From: Larix sibirica
Taxonomy: Eukaryota > Streptophyta > Pinopsida > Pinales > Pinaceae
Reading direction: 5' to 3'
DNA: 25,304 nucleotides
NCBI GenBank assembly: GCA_004151065.3
Contig: NWUY0300026169.1
Location: 1-25,304 of the forward strand
Shown piece after piece: positions 1 through 9,995 of this stretch. The notes below the pieces were generated by a model that was given only the letters and a program-made list of their open reading frames with translations, was not told where the DNA came from and made no database searches. Made by a program: the position numbers and the translations under genes. Positions within the stretch are counted from its first letter, which is position 1; each line of letters starts with the position of its first letter.

Positions 1-299
1 ATGTTTTATAAAAGTGGGTCACTTATTTTAAATTATTTGTAGAAATGAGTGTATAGCAAACTTAGTGAAGAAAGATATTTTTTGTTATTCAACAACATCA
101 TTATGCATCCACCACGTGGACTATTTTCTACCTCCCATGTGGCACCTTGATTCATTTTTAGATTTTTCTTTTAAGGGCATAACTTTGTAATATAGAGTCT
201 ATTTTTAGAGTTGTTTTCTATCTACTTGCTTATTTTTTCGAGAGCTTTCCATTCAGACTATCAATTTCTATTTTTGAAGCTATCTTACATGTGCATTAT
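1..299. other. AT-rich sequence with no recognised feature
   Basis: No reading frame of note and no recognisable motif. It lies upstream of the copia-type gag remnant and could be its leader, but I found no primer-binding-site-like TGGTATCAGAG and no LTR end here. Confidence 0.4.
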
Positions 300-830
300 A
301 ATATAGCTAGTCCAAGTGATCTTTTGCTTTCCAATTCCAACTATTTCTCATGGAAATCTCATATGGAGGATGCACTATGAGGTAAAGAACTTTACCGGAT
401 TACCTTGGGAAAAGAAACAGCCCCACTAATTCCTCAAAGAAAGCCAAATGGGATAATAAAAACGACGAATCATGTGGATTAATCAAAATGTTTGTCTCTG
501 ATTATTTGCAATATCATCTTCAGGTAATTTACAAACTAGATGCAGCTTGAACAAAGTTGGAAACCATATCTGGTAAACACAATGAGATTTGAGCTCACCA
601 TCTCAATAATTAAATGATTACACTAAATCCTAGTGATATCCCTTGCATCGAATATCATCTATCTAAATTATTTAACACACTTAAACTCTTAGCTGAAGAA
701 TGTAATATACCTATGAAGGATATCCAATCTATTTATTATATTCTTACTAAGCTTGGTAGTTGATATTATGTTTTTTCTATCTAATTTTCATTGTACTACA
801 GAAGCTTGGTAGTCGATATTATCCTCATTC
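300..830 (+). pseudogene. Ty1/copia Gag (UBN2-type) fragment, degenerate
   Basis: Gag forms the virus-like particle of copia retrotransposons. Translating the plus strand from 303 gives SNSNYFSWKSHMEDAL, then GKELYRITLGKETA. After a frameshift near 440 it continues with AKWDNKND, a segment ending SGKHNEI (about 575-590), NPSDIPCIEYHLSKL and ILTKLGS. This order and these motifs match the plant copia Gag family (UBN2/DUF4219-like): an aromatic-W-K start, a W-x-x-N/K-D block, a K-L-E block and a closing L-x-K-L-x-S. In-frame stops replace an expected Trp (Ala-Trp-Thr-Lys becomes Ala-stop-Thr-Lys), an expected Arg before Ala-His, and others. At least one frameshift and about six stops make it non-functional. 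No zinc knuckle, protease, integrase or RT follows: the next sequence is on the opposite strand, so the element is truncated at about 830. Family assignment is from memory of motifs, not a search. Confidence 0.72.
749..822 (+). repeat. 21-bp direct repeat at the end of the copia gag remnant
   Basis: The 21-mer beginning AAGCTTGGTAGT occurs at 749-769 and again at 802-822, with a single T/C difference and starts 53 bp apart. The first copy is inside the Gag frame (Thr-Lys-Leu-Gly-Ser). The second lies where plus-strand Gag similarity ends and the minus-strand Lys/Glu-rich frame begins. This looks like a local duplication or a rearrangement junction. Confidence 0.8.
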
Positions 831-3800
831 TCATCCACTTCAATATTGGCCTCAAAATCTTGCTTCTAAATTACTTGGTTGAAGCCGTTTGTATTTTTGA
901 ACATTTCGATCATGATTTTCTCTTGCTCTTCTTCAATTGATAGAAGTGTTTACACTCTTTCCCTAGGCTCTTTGTAATTGTTCTTGAAGCATTGCTAGTT
1001 CCGTAAACCTTGCTTCTGTCTTGAATACACCTTATTGGTATTCTTCCTCAAGATATGCCTTGGGTTCCCATTTTCACAAGTTCTATTTTATCATCTATGT
1101 ATGATACATCGCTTCTTTGAGATTAGTCCAAGTTGCGCGTACCCTTTCCATCAAGTCTCATGTGGTATGTTCTTCTTATTCTATTTCCTTGGCTTCCATA
1201 TATAATTTTGTTACTGTTATGGTCCATTTGTTATGCATTAATTGCACCATGTTTATCAAGGCCTCAACCGTATTCTAATATTATTCTTGTGTCTATGTTC
1301 TTCCTATCTATTGGCTAACCTCTATCCATTATGTTCGATTGACTATTATTTCCATCCTTAGTTTGATTATTTTGCTTCTGATGTTACACTAGGAATGTTT
1401 GTGTTAGGGAACATACATTTCGCTGCTTGTCCCAATCTGGTCAGTTGGTTCTCAAGCTCCTGAATTCACTTATTTATTGCTTTTAGCTCCTTTTTCATTT
1501 CCTTGTAGCTTTTAGTCATCATCTGGTGCCCCAATATTCCGATTTGCATGTTTTTGTCTCACAATGTTTCAGTTTCGAGCATCTGCATTGTATAATTGCT
1601 AGATCCCATAAATACTTGTGGTTTGTCCAATACAATCAGGACAACCATCATGGTTGTGAGTAATCCCTTTCCTAGGTAGTAGGACAGTTCTATGTGAGCC
1701 ATGTCACCTCTCTCCTTGTTCTTTCCTCCTGCTACAAGTTTAGTTTATAGATTGACATGTTCTTCATTGGCTTTCTTTTGTATCTTTTGTAACAATTTCC
1801 TTTGTTTTCCGAGGAATTTCAATCACTCCTCAGTTGGCTCTAGTGCCCTCTATGCAAATGATTGTATGACTATTTGTAATTGTTGTTGTTGTTATGTTGT
1901 TGCTACAACTATTCTTTCTATTATCTTATCACTTTTCTAAGTGCCGAGTGGTTTTAACTAATTATTGTTCATTATTTCCCATTGGCGGGGTGGTGCCCTT
2001 CCTCAGATTTCCTTCCTTCGATTCTTGCTTTCCTTACTACATTGTTTTGTTTGTTTCCTTGGGATTATATGTCCAAACTTCTGTGTGTTGTTTACATTGT
2101 GCATGTGTTTCTCCACTATAAGAGACTAAAGTTTTGTCCATTTCTCTTTGCCCATTCTTCTCCTTCTATTTCTCATGTATATGTCGAGCTAGTGCCCACG
2201 TCTTGAACTGGGTTTCCCTGTCTCTCTTCATTGAAATTTTCCTACTCAATGTTGCTTCCACTATGTTCGATGTCTTCTTTGAATGAATCTAGGTTTTCTT
2301 ATTCCTCACTATCATGTTTCTACGTATCCAAATTCTCAACATTTGTACGTTTTCCCTTTTCTTTCATTGTAATTCCTTCATATGTGGATTATTTTTCCTT
2401 ACCTCGTTCCTTCTTCCTCTGTGCTTCTTGCACCTGCACCTATGTCTCTCTCCTTCTTTTTTTAGTTGCCTTGATTACATCTTCATTTCTCAATTGATAT
2501 AGGATCTTATTCTTCCTTTTGTTGATCACTCTTTTTCTAAACTAGTCAACCTTAGTGTTGTTGAGGTTGTCAATCTCTTGGGATATACGAGTTATCTCGT
2601 GGTTATGCCATTGTTTCCTATGGTGATCCAAAATTTCAATCATCTTCTTCCCTCCATAATGTTTGAGTATCACCATGATTTCCTCCTCCAATCCATTCCC
2701 TAGATACCACCACTCTTCAATGTCCTTTAAATGATCAGAGTCTTAAATATTGATTATATATTTCTCCTGCATTTGCTTGGTATTTTTCCTCATCCCTTGT
2801 TTTTGGTGGATCCATATGTCATTTCGTCTGAAGAGGTGTTGCCTTCCCTTCTCTATTTCCTTGTTCAAGGTTCTATGCTTAGAGTTAGATCCTTTTTTAT
2901 CTGCTCTATTTCCCTGTGTACTTTCTTGGCTTTTTCCTTATCAAGAAGTGGTGGGTTTTCTTGCTTTATTCATTCTTTATACTGCTCCTTCTTCCTTTCC
3001 CAATTGCTTCATTTTTTCTACTCTTATCTGACTTCTTTGTTTCAGTGTTGCTGTGAATATGTTTACTTCATGGCTTATTTCTTCCTTTGATTCCTCTTGT
3101 TGTTCCAATGATGGTAGCTAGATGTCTATCATATTCATTATTGTTTTAAAGGGTTTGTGACTTTGAGGTTGCCTGATCTCCTCCTCCGAGTCATTGGAAC
3201 TATAATAATTGTTTTCCCTCCACTTGGTTACTCTATTGATTTCCTTCGATTCCAATCTTAGGATCTCATCATCTATGATTTTTGGGATCTTTTAATTGAA
3301 CTCTGACTTTCTAGATGTAGGTACCTTGCGAAATTCTTCCTCCAAGTAAGGTTTCCTTTTCTAGACAAAATTTCCCTTTGTATACAACTTTCTGAGGATA
3401 TTGGTTGGATCATAGAATTATAGTTTGGGGATAATGAAATTTGGGTCTAGCCAATATGCTTATGTTGCCAACCTTTCAATGCTTTCCTTGCTGAATTCAT
3501 ATTTTTCCCACTTTTGTGGTGATTTCTAGGGTGCACCCTTATAATTCTTCTCTTATAAATACTTGTTGGTGGTTAAAACTTGTATGCATTGTTCCTTTAA
3601 TACTACTTCATTTCACACATACTTCAGGAGGGTCATGGGGTGTTTGTGGAATCCCCAAACACTAATATATGAATACTATGCCATCTCAAAACAAACCCCA
3701 ATTGCTTGTATTCTCGATCGCCCCTTCTCTCAAACCTAGGTGTCATATCATCCTCTTCCCTTCTAGCATTCAACAATATTTTAGCATATCGTCCTCATTT

Positions 3801-3905
3801 TCCCTATAGAAGTGTGGGTAGTATCTATCCCATATCCAAGGGTATGTGTATAAAATTGGCATGTGGTTATTTGCCTCATTCCTTTTTATACATGGAACGA
3901 TCTTA
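831..3905 (-). pseudogene. Long degenerate Lys/Glu-rich reading frame, family unknown
   Basis: I do not recognise this protein. On the minus strand a single frame can be followed from about 3514 to about 2110, interrupted by roughly fifteen stops. Others run from 1869 to 1378 and, with shifts, down to about 840. Local stretches read like real protein: YWLDPNFIIPK (about 3450), IEEWWYLGNGLEEEI (about 2690), RVINKRKNKILYQLRNED (about 2510), KSYKEMKKELKAINK (about 1500), IQELENQLTRLGQAAKC (about 1440) and LMERVRATWTNLKEAMYHT (about 1120). Composition is strongly Lys/Glu/Gln-rich with heptad-like Leu/Ile spacing, suggesting coiled coils. It has no zinc knuckle, protease or RT motif. Hydrophobic, Cys/Phe/Ser-rich open frames on the plus strand are its antisense shadows. 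It might be an unusual gag or extra ORF of the minus-strand element whose primer site lies at 6755-6765, but that is inference. A purine-rich strand has few stops by composition alone, so coding origin is not proven. Confidence 0.42.
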
Positions 3906-4140
3906 AGAGCACCACCATTATATAGAACATATAACTATACACAAATAAATGAGCACACGTATTCACTCTTGCCTTGTCTAACCTCATGGGTTGTTATTGC
4001 CATTCCATGATAGCCACCACTTTTAGCTTGACTCTTCTATCAAACTTATGATCTTTTAACGATTGTTCGATCCCTCTTAGACATCAGATAACCATTTTTC
4101 TTTGTCATCAGGGTTTCTAATTTGTTGTGTTCCTCTATTT

Positions 4141-5745
4141 TTCCAATGATGTGGTTTTCTACAAGTGAGTTGTACTGGACTCTCTCTCTGAGCATCTACT
4201 TCTAGTCTTTGTCATAATAAATTCTCTGACCTACCATAATCATTCCTTTGATTTGGATGGATCTACCATCTTTTGGTTGTATAAATGTGATGTGCTCACC
4301 ACCTTTTCATGTTATCATAGGCGCATGTGTTTAATCTCTTATCGTACATTATGCTGGTACACAACTTGGATTCTATGGTCTATCCATAGTCATTAGATGG
4401 ATTGCAATGTTATATCCCAACCTACTGTTCATGCCTTTGATGTGTATGTTATTAATTGGTTGAGTGCTTTTATTCTTTTTAAAGAAGAGTTCTTAGTCCT
4501 TTTCCTATCAATTGTTTTGTCTCCTACATTGTCACTCCAAACCGCGATCCCGTTAATTGATCCAAATGGTTGAATTTCCTGGTCACTCTGTATGGTCCCC
4601 TGATTCAGTAGAAATTTCCTTTACAAATTTCATTTTTTCTAACATGCCAGATGTGCTTGCAGGAGTTCCTATTACAATAGAAATACTGGATTAGTTCTCA
4701 TTAACTTCTGCAATGTCTTGCATCCTTCCTCTTCCTACGAACTCTGGGTTGCAACTAGGAATGCCAAGCTTTGTTTCTACATTGATAATGGAGTTTTTTA
4801 CAGGTGGTCCTTGATTTTATCTCAAGGATTTGTCTCCACGCTAACAAATGATAAAGGTTTGATGACAATCAACTCGGATGCAATTCTCCTAGAGGTTTAA
4901 GAACTTTAAGAGAAGGTTTGTCTATTTCAACATACAATGGTGCATTCCTTTGTTTTCCCAACGATGTGGTGTTTTACGAGTGAGTTGTACTAGTCTCTTT
5001 GAGCATCTACTTCTAGTATTTATCATAATAAATTCTCTCACCTACCATAATCATTCCTTTGATTCAGATGGATCTACCATCTTTTGGTGTCATAAATGTA
5101 ATGTTCCCACCACAATTTCATGTTATCGACCGTAGATGAGTGTGTTTAATCTCTTATTGTATGTTATGCTGGTAGACCACTTGGATTCTATGGTCTATCA
5201 GTAGTCATTAGATGGATCATGTTGTTATTTCCCAACCTATTTTTTATGCCTTCGGCGTGTATGTTATTAATTTGTTGGGTGTTTGTATTCTTTTTAAACA
5301 AGAGTTCCTGGTCCTTTTCCTGTCAATTGTTTTATTGCCTACATTGTCACTCCAAACCGTGATCCCGTTAATTGACCAAATGGTTGAATTTCCTGCTCAC
5401 TCTGTGTGGTCCCCTGATTTGTTAGAAATTTCCTTTACATAGTCCATTTTCACTAACATGTCAAATGTGCTTGCAAGGGTTCCTGTTACGATAAAAATAT
5501 TGGACTAGCTCTCATTAACTTCTGCAACGCCTATCATCCTTTCTCTTCATACAAACTCTAGGTTATGACTAAGCATGCCAAGATTTGTTCCTAAATTGAT
5601 AGTGGAGTTTTGCGCAGGTGGTCCTCGATTTTATCTCAAGGCTTTGGTTCCATGCTAACAGATGATCAAGTTTGATGACAATCAAATTGGATGCAATTCT
5701 CCTGGAGGTTCGAGAACTTTAAGAGAAGGTTTGTCTCTTTCAACA
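4141..5745. repeat. Two-copy direct tandem repeat, unit about 0.81 kb
   Basis: Copy 1 is about 4141-4931 and copy 2 about 4956-5745. Matching landmarks are offset by 811-816 bp: GCATCTAC at 4192 and 5003, and GAACTTTAAGAGAAGG at 4901 and 5714. The copies differ by scattered substitutions and small indels, so the duplication is old. On the minus strand each copy has a short protein-like stretch, KDGRSIQIKGMIMVG in copy 1, but no family is recognised. The 235 bp before copy 1 (3906-4140) holds nothing I can name. Confidence 0.85.
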
Positions 5746-5755
5746 TATAGTGGAT

Positions 5756-6750
5756 AACCTACGAGCAAAGTTGTCACACTATGGCCTGAATAATCCCATT
5801 CATATCGACTCATAGAGTCAACATTTCTAGTTATACTTTATTACTTTATTCGGTCCAGTTCCCATTTTTTGGTGTATGCCCAACATAATGTAGTGTTCTT
5901 TTGGGAATTGATGTGTGTATATCTATAAGAATCAAACTTGCAAATATATCTCATTCTTGTTAAGGTTATCTTGAATGAATGTGGATGTGTTCAGTAATTA
6001 AATGTGCATGTGGCAACAACTCTTAGTTGCAAATATGCTTCTTCTACCTTTTTTTATATTATCTCACCATGCATTCATATTCTTTAGTGATTTGTGTGAA
6101 AATAAATTTGTTCACGACATTCTTCATAATATGATTCATTACAAAATTCCTTTATTTGTATTCTTACTGTTCAACATATTTTTTCACTAGACTCGTCATG
6201 TGTCTACAATATATGGTTTAGGTATGATATTTTGTCTTTGCCATCCTCGGTTGGTCCATCGTCCCTGGGTCCTTCCTTTGGCATGTGGGGCTTCAACTCA
6301 TTCGCTGGTGAATCATCAACTGATACCATATTGATCAGTTTCATGATAACTTGTTCTTTAGTTCTTCCTCGCCTCACGATCTTCCAACATTGAGATTTCA
6401 CATTTCCTCTTAACTACTTACTCCCAATGGCGAGTTGAGGATTATTTTTGTCTTTTGGAGCAACTTTCATTAGGCATATTCAGTCTATTCTTATCCCTTA
6501 TTTCATCCAATGGCTCTTCCAACCTTTTTTTCAATATATAGTTTGACTATTCAGGCACCTTCCATTGGGAATTTTCTAGTTGACTTTCATGTTTTCCTCT
6601 CCCATCGCTCTTCCAAGCTTATTTTCAATGTTAAGGCTTCATTGAGGATTCCTTCCATTTAAGCAAATGGGCCTTTCATGCAATACTCCTTGGACAATCC
6701 CAGGTATATGCCATTATTGAGCTGACCACTCATTGGATCACCTTTCATAA
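5756..6750 (-). other. Possible 5' internal region (gag-like?) of a minus-strand element
   Basis: Read on the minus strand, this sequence follows directly after the primer-binding-site-like motif at 6755-6765. It contains protein-like pieces such as NEALTLKISLEERWERK (near 6630) and a 65-codon open frame at 6204-6401 with a Pro/Asp/Glu-rich, hydrophilic sequence. A second TGGTATCA occurs on the minus strand at about 6319-6326. No Gag motif or zinc knuckle was found. The call rests only on position and hydrophilic composition. The plus-strand frame at 6002-6190 is hydrophobic and has no support. Confidence 0.25.
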
Positions 6751-6754
6751 GAAT

Positions 6755-6765
6755 CTTTGATACCA
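6755..6765 (-). other. Putative primer-binding site (initiator-Met tRNA type)
   Basis: The minus strand reads TGGTATCAAAG, which resembles the TGGTATCAGAG primer site complementary to the 3' end of plant initiator-Met tRNA, used by many plant LTR retrotransposons. It is preceded on the minus strand by AAAGACAATA, so a CA (6769-6770), the usual last two bases of an LTR, lies three bases upstream. One mismatch to the usual motif and no paired LTR to confirm it. A chance match is possible in AT-rich DNA. Confidence 0.45.
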
Positions 6766-7299
6766 TATTGTCTTTATGTAACATAACCATTATAACGGAG
6801 TTAGTATTTAGGGAATTTCAATAGAAAAAATTAAGAAAATAAAGATTTATGCCAACATAAGAGATCTCCACGATTCAATTTCCTTTATGGAAGGAACGAT
6901 CGTCTAACATTGCTTCCTCGATTAATTTAATAAGTATCATCATTTCCTTTCGACATCTATGTAACTTCCATTTAATTATCTTGAGTAACCACTATCCAAC
7001 TGTTTATATCATACTTGGAAATATTCTATATGCAAAAACAATACCATTGTACTCTATATCGGACATTAATAGATCACTTGGCTCATTCAATAACCATCCA
7101 AACCCACGATTCCTCAAATGTATTTGTTCATAACATATGTATGGAACTCTTATAATAAATTGAATGTGCTTGAATTTAAAACAATAAATACCTTCATATC
7201 CATGAACAAACATGCAACAAGGAATATCCTTTTCCACCAAGAACCATTTGATAAGGTACTCTTATACATCTATATACAACAAGGCCATCAATATCATAA

Positions 7300-7362
7300 T
7301 ACAAGACACATGAAACAAAATACAAGACACATAAAAGATAATACAAGACGCATAAAATATAG
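7300..7362. repeat. Three tandem 21-bp repeats
   Basis: TACAAGACACA(T)-type units start at 7300, 7321 and 7342, an exact 21-bp period, with small differences (GACACA, GACACA, GACGCA). Because 21 is a multiple of three, the repeat leaves overlapping short open frames on both strands (7118-7441 plus, 7194-7391 minus) with repeated Cys-Val-Leu-Tyr or Asn-Thr-Arg-His peptides. I read these as by-products of the repeat. Confidence 0.85.
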
Positions 7363-7375
7363 AGACACCAACACC

Positions 7376-7420
7376 AATATATGTGGTTCACCCGACTCTT
7401 CGGGCTATGTCCACCAGAAC
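7376..7420 (-). promoter_or_regulatory. LTR R/U5-like block
   Basis: On the minus strand this reads GGTGGACATAGCCCGAAGAG and then CGGGTGAACCACATAT, followed by a T/G-rich run toward 7300. A GTGGACGTAGCC...GAACCACGTAA block is a familiar piece of many plant LTRs near the R/U5 junction. Recognition is from memory of that pattern. It supports the surrounding DNA being LTR-derived in minus orientation. Confidence 0.4.
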
Positions 7421-8669
7421 TGTTATCGTATCATGTATTAAATACCCAAATAAGGATTACAACTGGAAACGTCATTGTTGCGATACTCCTTTTTTGCTTT
7501 CTTACAGCCTATATCATGGAGAGTAATTACCACAATAATCCATGACATTACATGAATACAAAGGACTTTCTCTCTATATACTACAACTATACAAGGTTGA
7601 TATTAATGCAAATTTCACCTAATATAATGAAACCTATCTCTATTTTCAATATGTATGTATGTCTATGTATACACGCTGACCTTTCACCTTAACATAATAT
7701 ATATATGTAGAGATCTAAAACAGCACCCAAAATATCGTTGACATGCTCAATAGTTAGCACACAATTCGACAGGGATCTAAAAAACAACAGTAAACATATA
7801 CAGCAGGCATCCATAATGTTTCGGGGTAGTGATACTATAACATAAATATCTTATAGGGTTCATAACTCATTCAAGCAGCAAATAGAGATACAGAGATCAC
7901 CACAGTTAAATGCTGCATATAATCGACAGAGATCCAACGCGGATCACCAACGGCTGAAATCTATAAGCATATATCAAATTAGGAAGGCACCGATTTGTAT
8001 AAACAAAATACCGAGTTATTGTAATTAAACCAATTCAACAAGATNCTGTTATCGTATCATGTATTAAATACCCAAATAAGGATTACAACCGGCAACGTCA
8101 TTGTTGTGATACTCCTTTTCTGCTTTCTTACATCCTATATCATGGAGAGTAATTACCACGACAATCCGCGACATTACATGAATACAAAGGACTTTCTCAC
8201 TATATACTACAACTATACAAGGCTGATATTAATGCAAATTTCACCTAATTTAATGAAACCTATCTCTATTTTCAATATGTATATATGCCTATGTATACAC
8301 GCTGACCTTCCACCTTAACATAATATATATATGTAGAGATCTAAAACAACACCCAAAATATCGTTGACATGCTCAATAGTTAGCACACAATTCGACAGGG
8401 ATCTAAAAAAAACAGTAAACATATACAACAACCATCCATAATGTTTCGGGGTAGTGATACTATAACATAAATATCTTATAGGGTTCATAACTCATTCAAG
8501 CAGCAAATAGAGATACAGAGATCACCACAGTTAAATGCTGCATATAATCGACAGAGATCCAACGCGGATCACCAACGGCTGAAATCTATAAGCATATATC
8601 AAATTAGGAAGGCACCGATTTGTATAAACAAAATACCGAGTTATTGTAATTAAACCAATTCAACAAGAT
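7420..8669 (+). repeat. 0.62-kb direct duplication split by a single N
   Basis: 7420-8044 and 8046-8669 are the same sequence, starting CTGTTATCGTATC and ending CAACAAGAT. The first 370 bp or so differ at about 15-20 positions, mostly transitions (for example GCGAT/GTGAT, CACAATAATCC/CACGACAATCC) plus one small indel near 7780. The last 250 bp (about 7795-8044 and 8420-8669) appear identical. The N lies exactly between the copies. This fits two overlapping contigs or haplotypes placed in series better than a biological tandem duplication. Confidence 0.9.
8045..8045. other. Single-N contig join
   Basis: One undetermined base with the end of one repeat copy before it and the start of the other copy after it. 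The true distance across it is unknown and may be negative (overlap). Confidence 0.85.
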
Positions 8670-8740
8670 ACCAACTTAAATAGTTATCTTATTATGTGGT
8701 CTTACCTTATGGTGTAGAGATAACCATACGATAGAGGTGA
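8670..8740. other. LTR-like non-coding sequence
   Basis: Continues directly from the second copy of the duplication. It contains GGTGTAGAGATAACC, which resembles the GGTGGTAGAGATT of the 50-bp repeats that follow and may be a degenerate part of the same array. Confidence 0.3.
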
Positions 8741-8840
8741 GCTGGAACTAACCAGCGTTGGCAGAGAACAAGTATCTATAACCTGTATGAACTGGAAACT
8801 AACCAGGGGTGGTAGAGATTGTAATCAACACAAGCGTTTG
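8741..8840. repeat. Two imperfect 50-bp tandem repeats
   Basis: GCTGGAACTAACCAGCGTTGG at 8741 and ACTGGAAACTAACCAGGGGTGG at 8791 are exactly 50 bp apart, each followed by (C/T)AGAGA. A further similar piece, TCTGGAACCTAAAATCGG, occurs at 8964. Units are diverged, so this is an old array. Confidence 0.7.
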
Positions 8841-9008
8841 CACTTAGATTTTAACCCAGATATAAAAGGAGATTGCTAGCTAACATAAAAACCCCTCACG
8901 GTAGCACAATTTAAGAATGCAACTAGGCAGCTCGTTATAAGAGCAGATGTATCATATACCTGATCTGGAACCTAAAATCGGAGGTGGAAGTGAATATCTA
9001 AAATAATG

Positions 9009-9180
9009 GAGATAAGCCAACTCCGTGGCATTGTAACCCATGGCGCAGACCCCAAATTAGGATAAGCTAACTTTGTGGAATCGTGGCTAAAAGGGCATAT
9101 CCCAACCGAGATAAGCCGACTCTGTGGAAGCCTCAACAAAAGGGATAATTTGCAATGGAGATAAGGTAGATCATAAACAA
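9009..9180. repeat. Four imperfect ~50-bp tandem repeats (GATAAGCC array)
   Basis: GATAAG occurs at 9011, 9061, 9110 and 9160, spacing 50, 49 and 50 bp. The first three share the core GATAAGC(C/T)(A/G)ACT followed by (C/T)(C/T)GTGG, and the fourth is degenerate (GATAAGGTAGATC). The array lies inside the candidate LTR. In the transcribed (minus) direction the core reads CCACAGAGTTGGCTTATC-like. The short open frame across it on the minus strand (8972-9187) has no other support. Confidence 0.8.
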
Positions 9181-9766
9181 AGATCATTTATTCCAAACAT
9201 AAAAATATATACTTCGTTTGTCTAACAGCGTATACTCTCAGGAATAAATAGAAGCTAAATACGGGTAGAGATCAGACTTATAGCAAAGAATCTATCTCTG
9301 CATTCGAGATCCCTCATAACCATTAGCAACTAGAGATTATACTCCCTAGTAAAAAGAAAATACAGCGAAAATATCTTACTCCATAGCAATCACCTAGCAC
9401 AGGGAATTCCGAATAGAGATCCGGGTTTCAAATGCACCGAGGTCCATGATTTCACAATAGCAACGGACGATTTCATCAATAAACTACAAACATCAATCGA
9501 TTTCGTCAATAATCAGGAACAACAAAGCTATAAATACGTCTTCAAATATATCGTAGAGATCCGAATAGAGATCCAAGAAATAAAAGGGATCCGACACTTG
9601 TGCCTCGGGATCATGCATGTTTTCCAAGAAAATTAACCAACAAAAATCACGATTACCAAATAGAAATCTAGATCCAAAGATGAAGACCGACGACTTCACT
9701 TCAGCCTTCATACTGATCCATCGTCTTTATCCAAGCAATACATAGCAAAGGATTAAGTTTCCTAAA
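9181..9766. other. LTR-like non-coding sequence rich in AGAGATC
   Basis: TAGAGATC or CGAGATCC-type words occur at about 9266, 9305, 9415, 9554 and 9567, and a CGATTTC(A/G)TCAATA pair at about 9468 and 9499. A 72-codon minus-strand open frame (9493-9711) has no recognisable protein character. I see no gene. Confidence 0.35.
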
Positions 9767-9890
9767 GGACCATACACCCTGTAGCAGAGTATGGACAACT
9801 CACGTTGGAGGCACCCTAAAACACTCTTTGATAGAGTATAGTCAACACCAACGAAGGGACCGAACGCCCTTTAGCCGATTACAGATGAAA
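9767..9890. repeat. Three degenerate 44-48-bp units
   Basis: GGACC/GCACC starts occur at 9767, 9811 and 9857. AGAGTAT followed by (G/A)(G/T)(A/T)CAAC occurs at 9786 and 9834. CCCTGTAG and CCCTTTAG close the first and third units. The period is close to that of the arrays at 8741 and 9009, but the sequence differs. Confidence 0.5.
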
Positions 9891-9986
9891 TAATGATGCT
9901 AATAAACAATCAAACGATAATGCTAGGAAAACCATCCTCCACAGACTCCTCCTATGCACAGTCCCGCTTCCCTGATTCCCCGACCA

Positions 9987-9995
9987 CTATTTATA
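9987..9995 (-). promoter_or_regulatory. Candidate LTR TATA box
   Basis: The minus strand reads TATAAATAG, a near-ideal plant TATA box, in an otherwise moderately GC-rich stretch (9950-10130), and is followed by GGGAATCAGGGAAGCGGG. Transcription toward lower coordinates would start near 9955-9965. It is about 1.2 kb inside the putative LTR start at 11213, a plausible U3 length for a long LTR. There is no experimental evidence, and the copy beginning at 18490 does not reach this position. Confidence 0.45.

Noticed and set aside
1133-3090. Chain of hydrophobic Phe/Ser/Leu/Cys-rich plus-strand open frames resembling small membrane proteins
   Set aside because: They are what the antisense of a Lys/Glu-rich minus-strand frame looks like. 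They overlap each other in several frames, have no conserved start context and match no known family.
6319-6326. Second TGGTATCA on the minus strand as another primer site
   Set aside because: Only eight bases match, the following bases (GTTGATG) do not fit, and there is no CA-ended sequence before it of LTR character.
7300-7362. Short regularly spaced repeats that could suggest a CRISPR array
   Set aside because: They are contiguous 21-bp units without spacers, in plant-type DNA with no cas genes.
7118-7441. 107-codon plus-strand frame and the overlapping minus frames 7194-7391 and 7004-7240
   Set aside because: Much of the open length comes from the 21-bp tandem repeat, and the sequence lies in LTR-like DNA with no domain.
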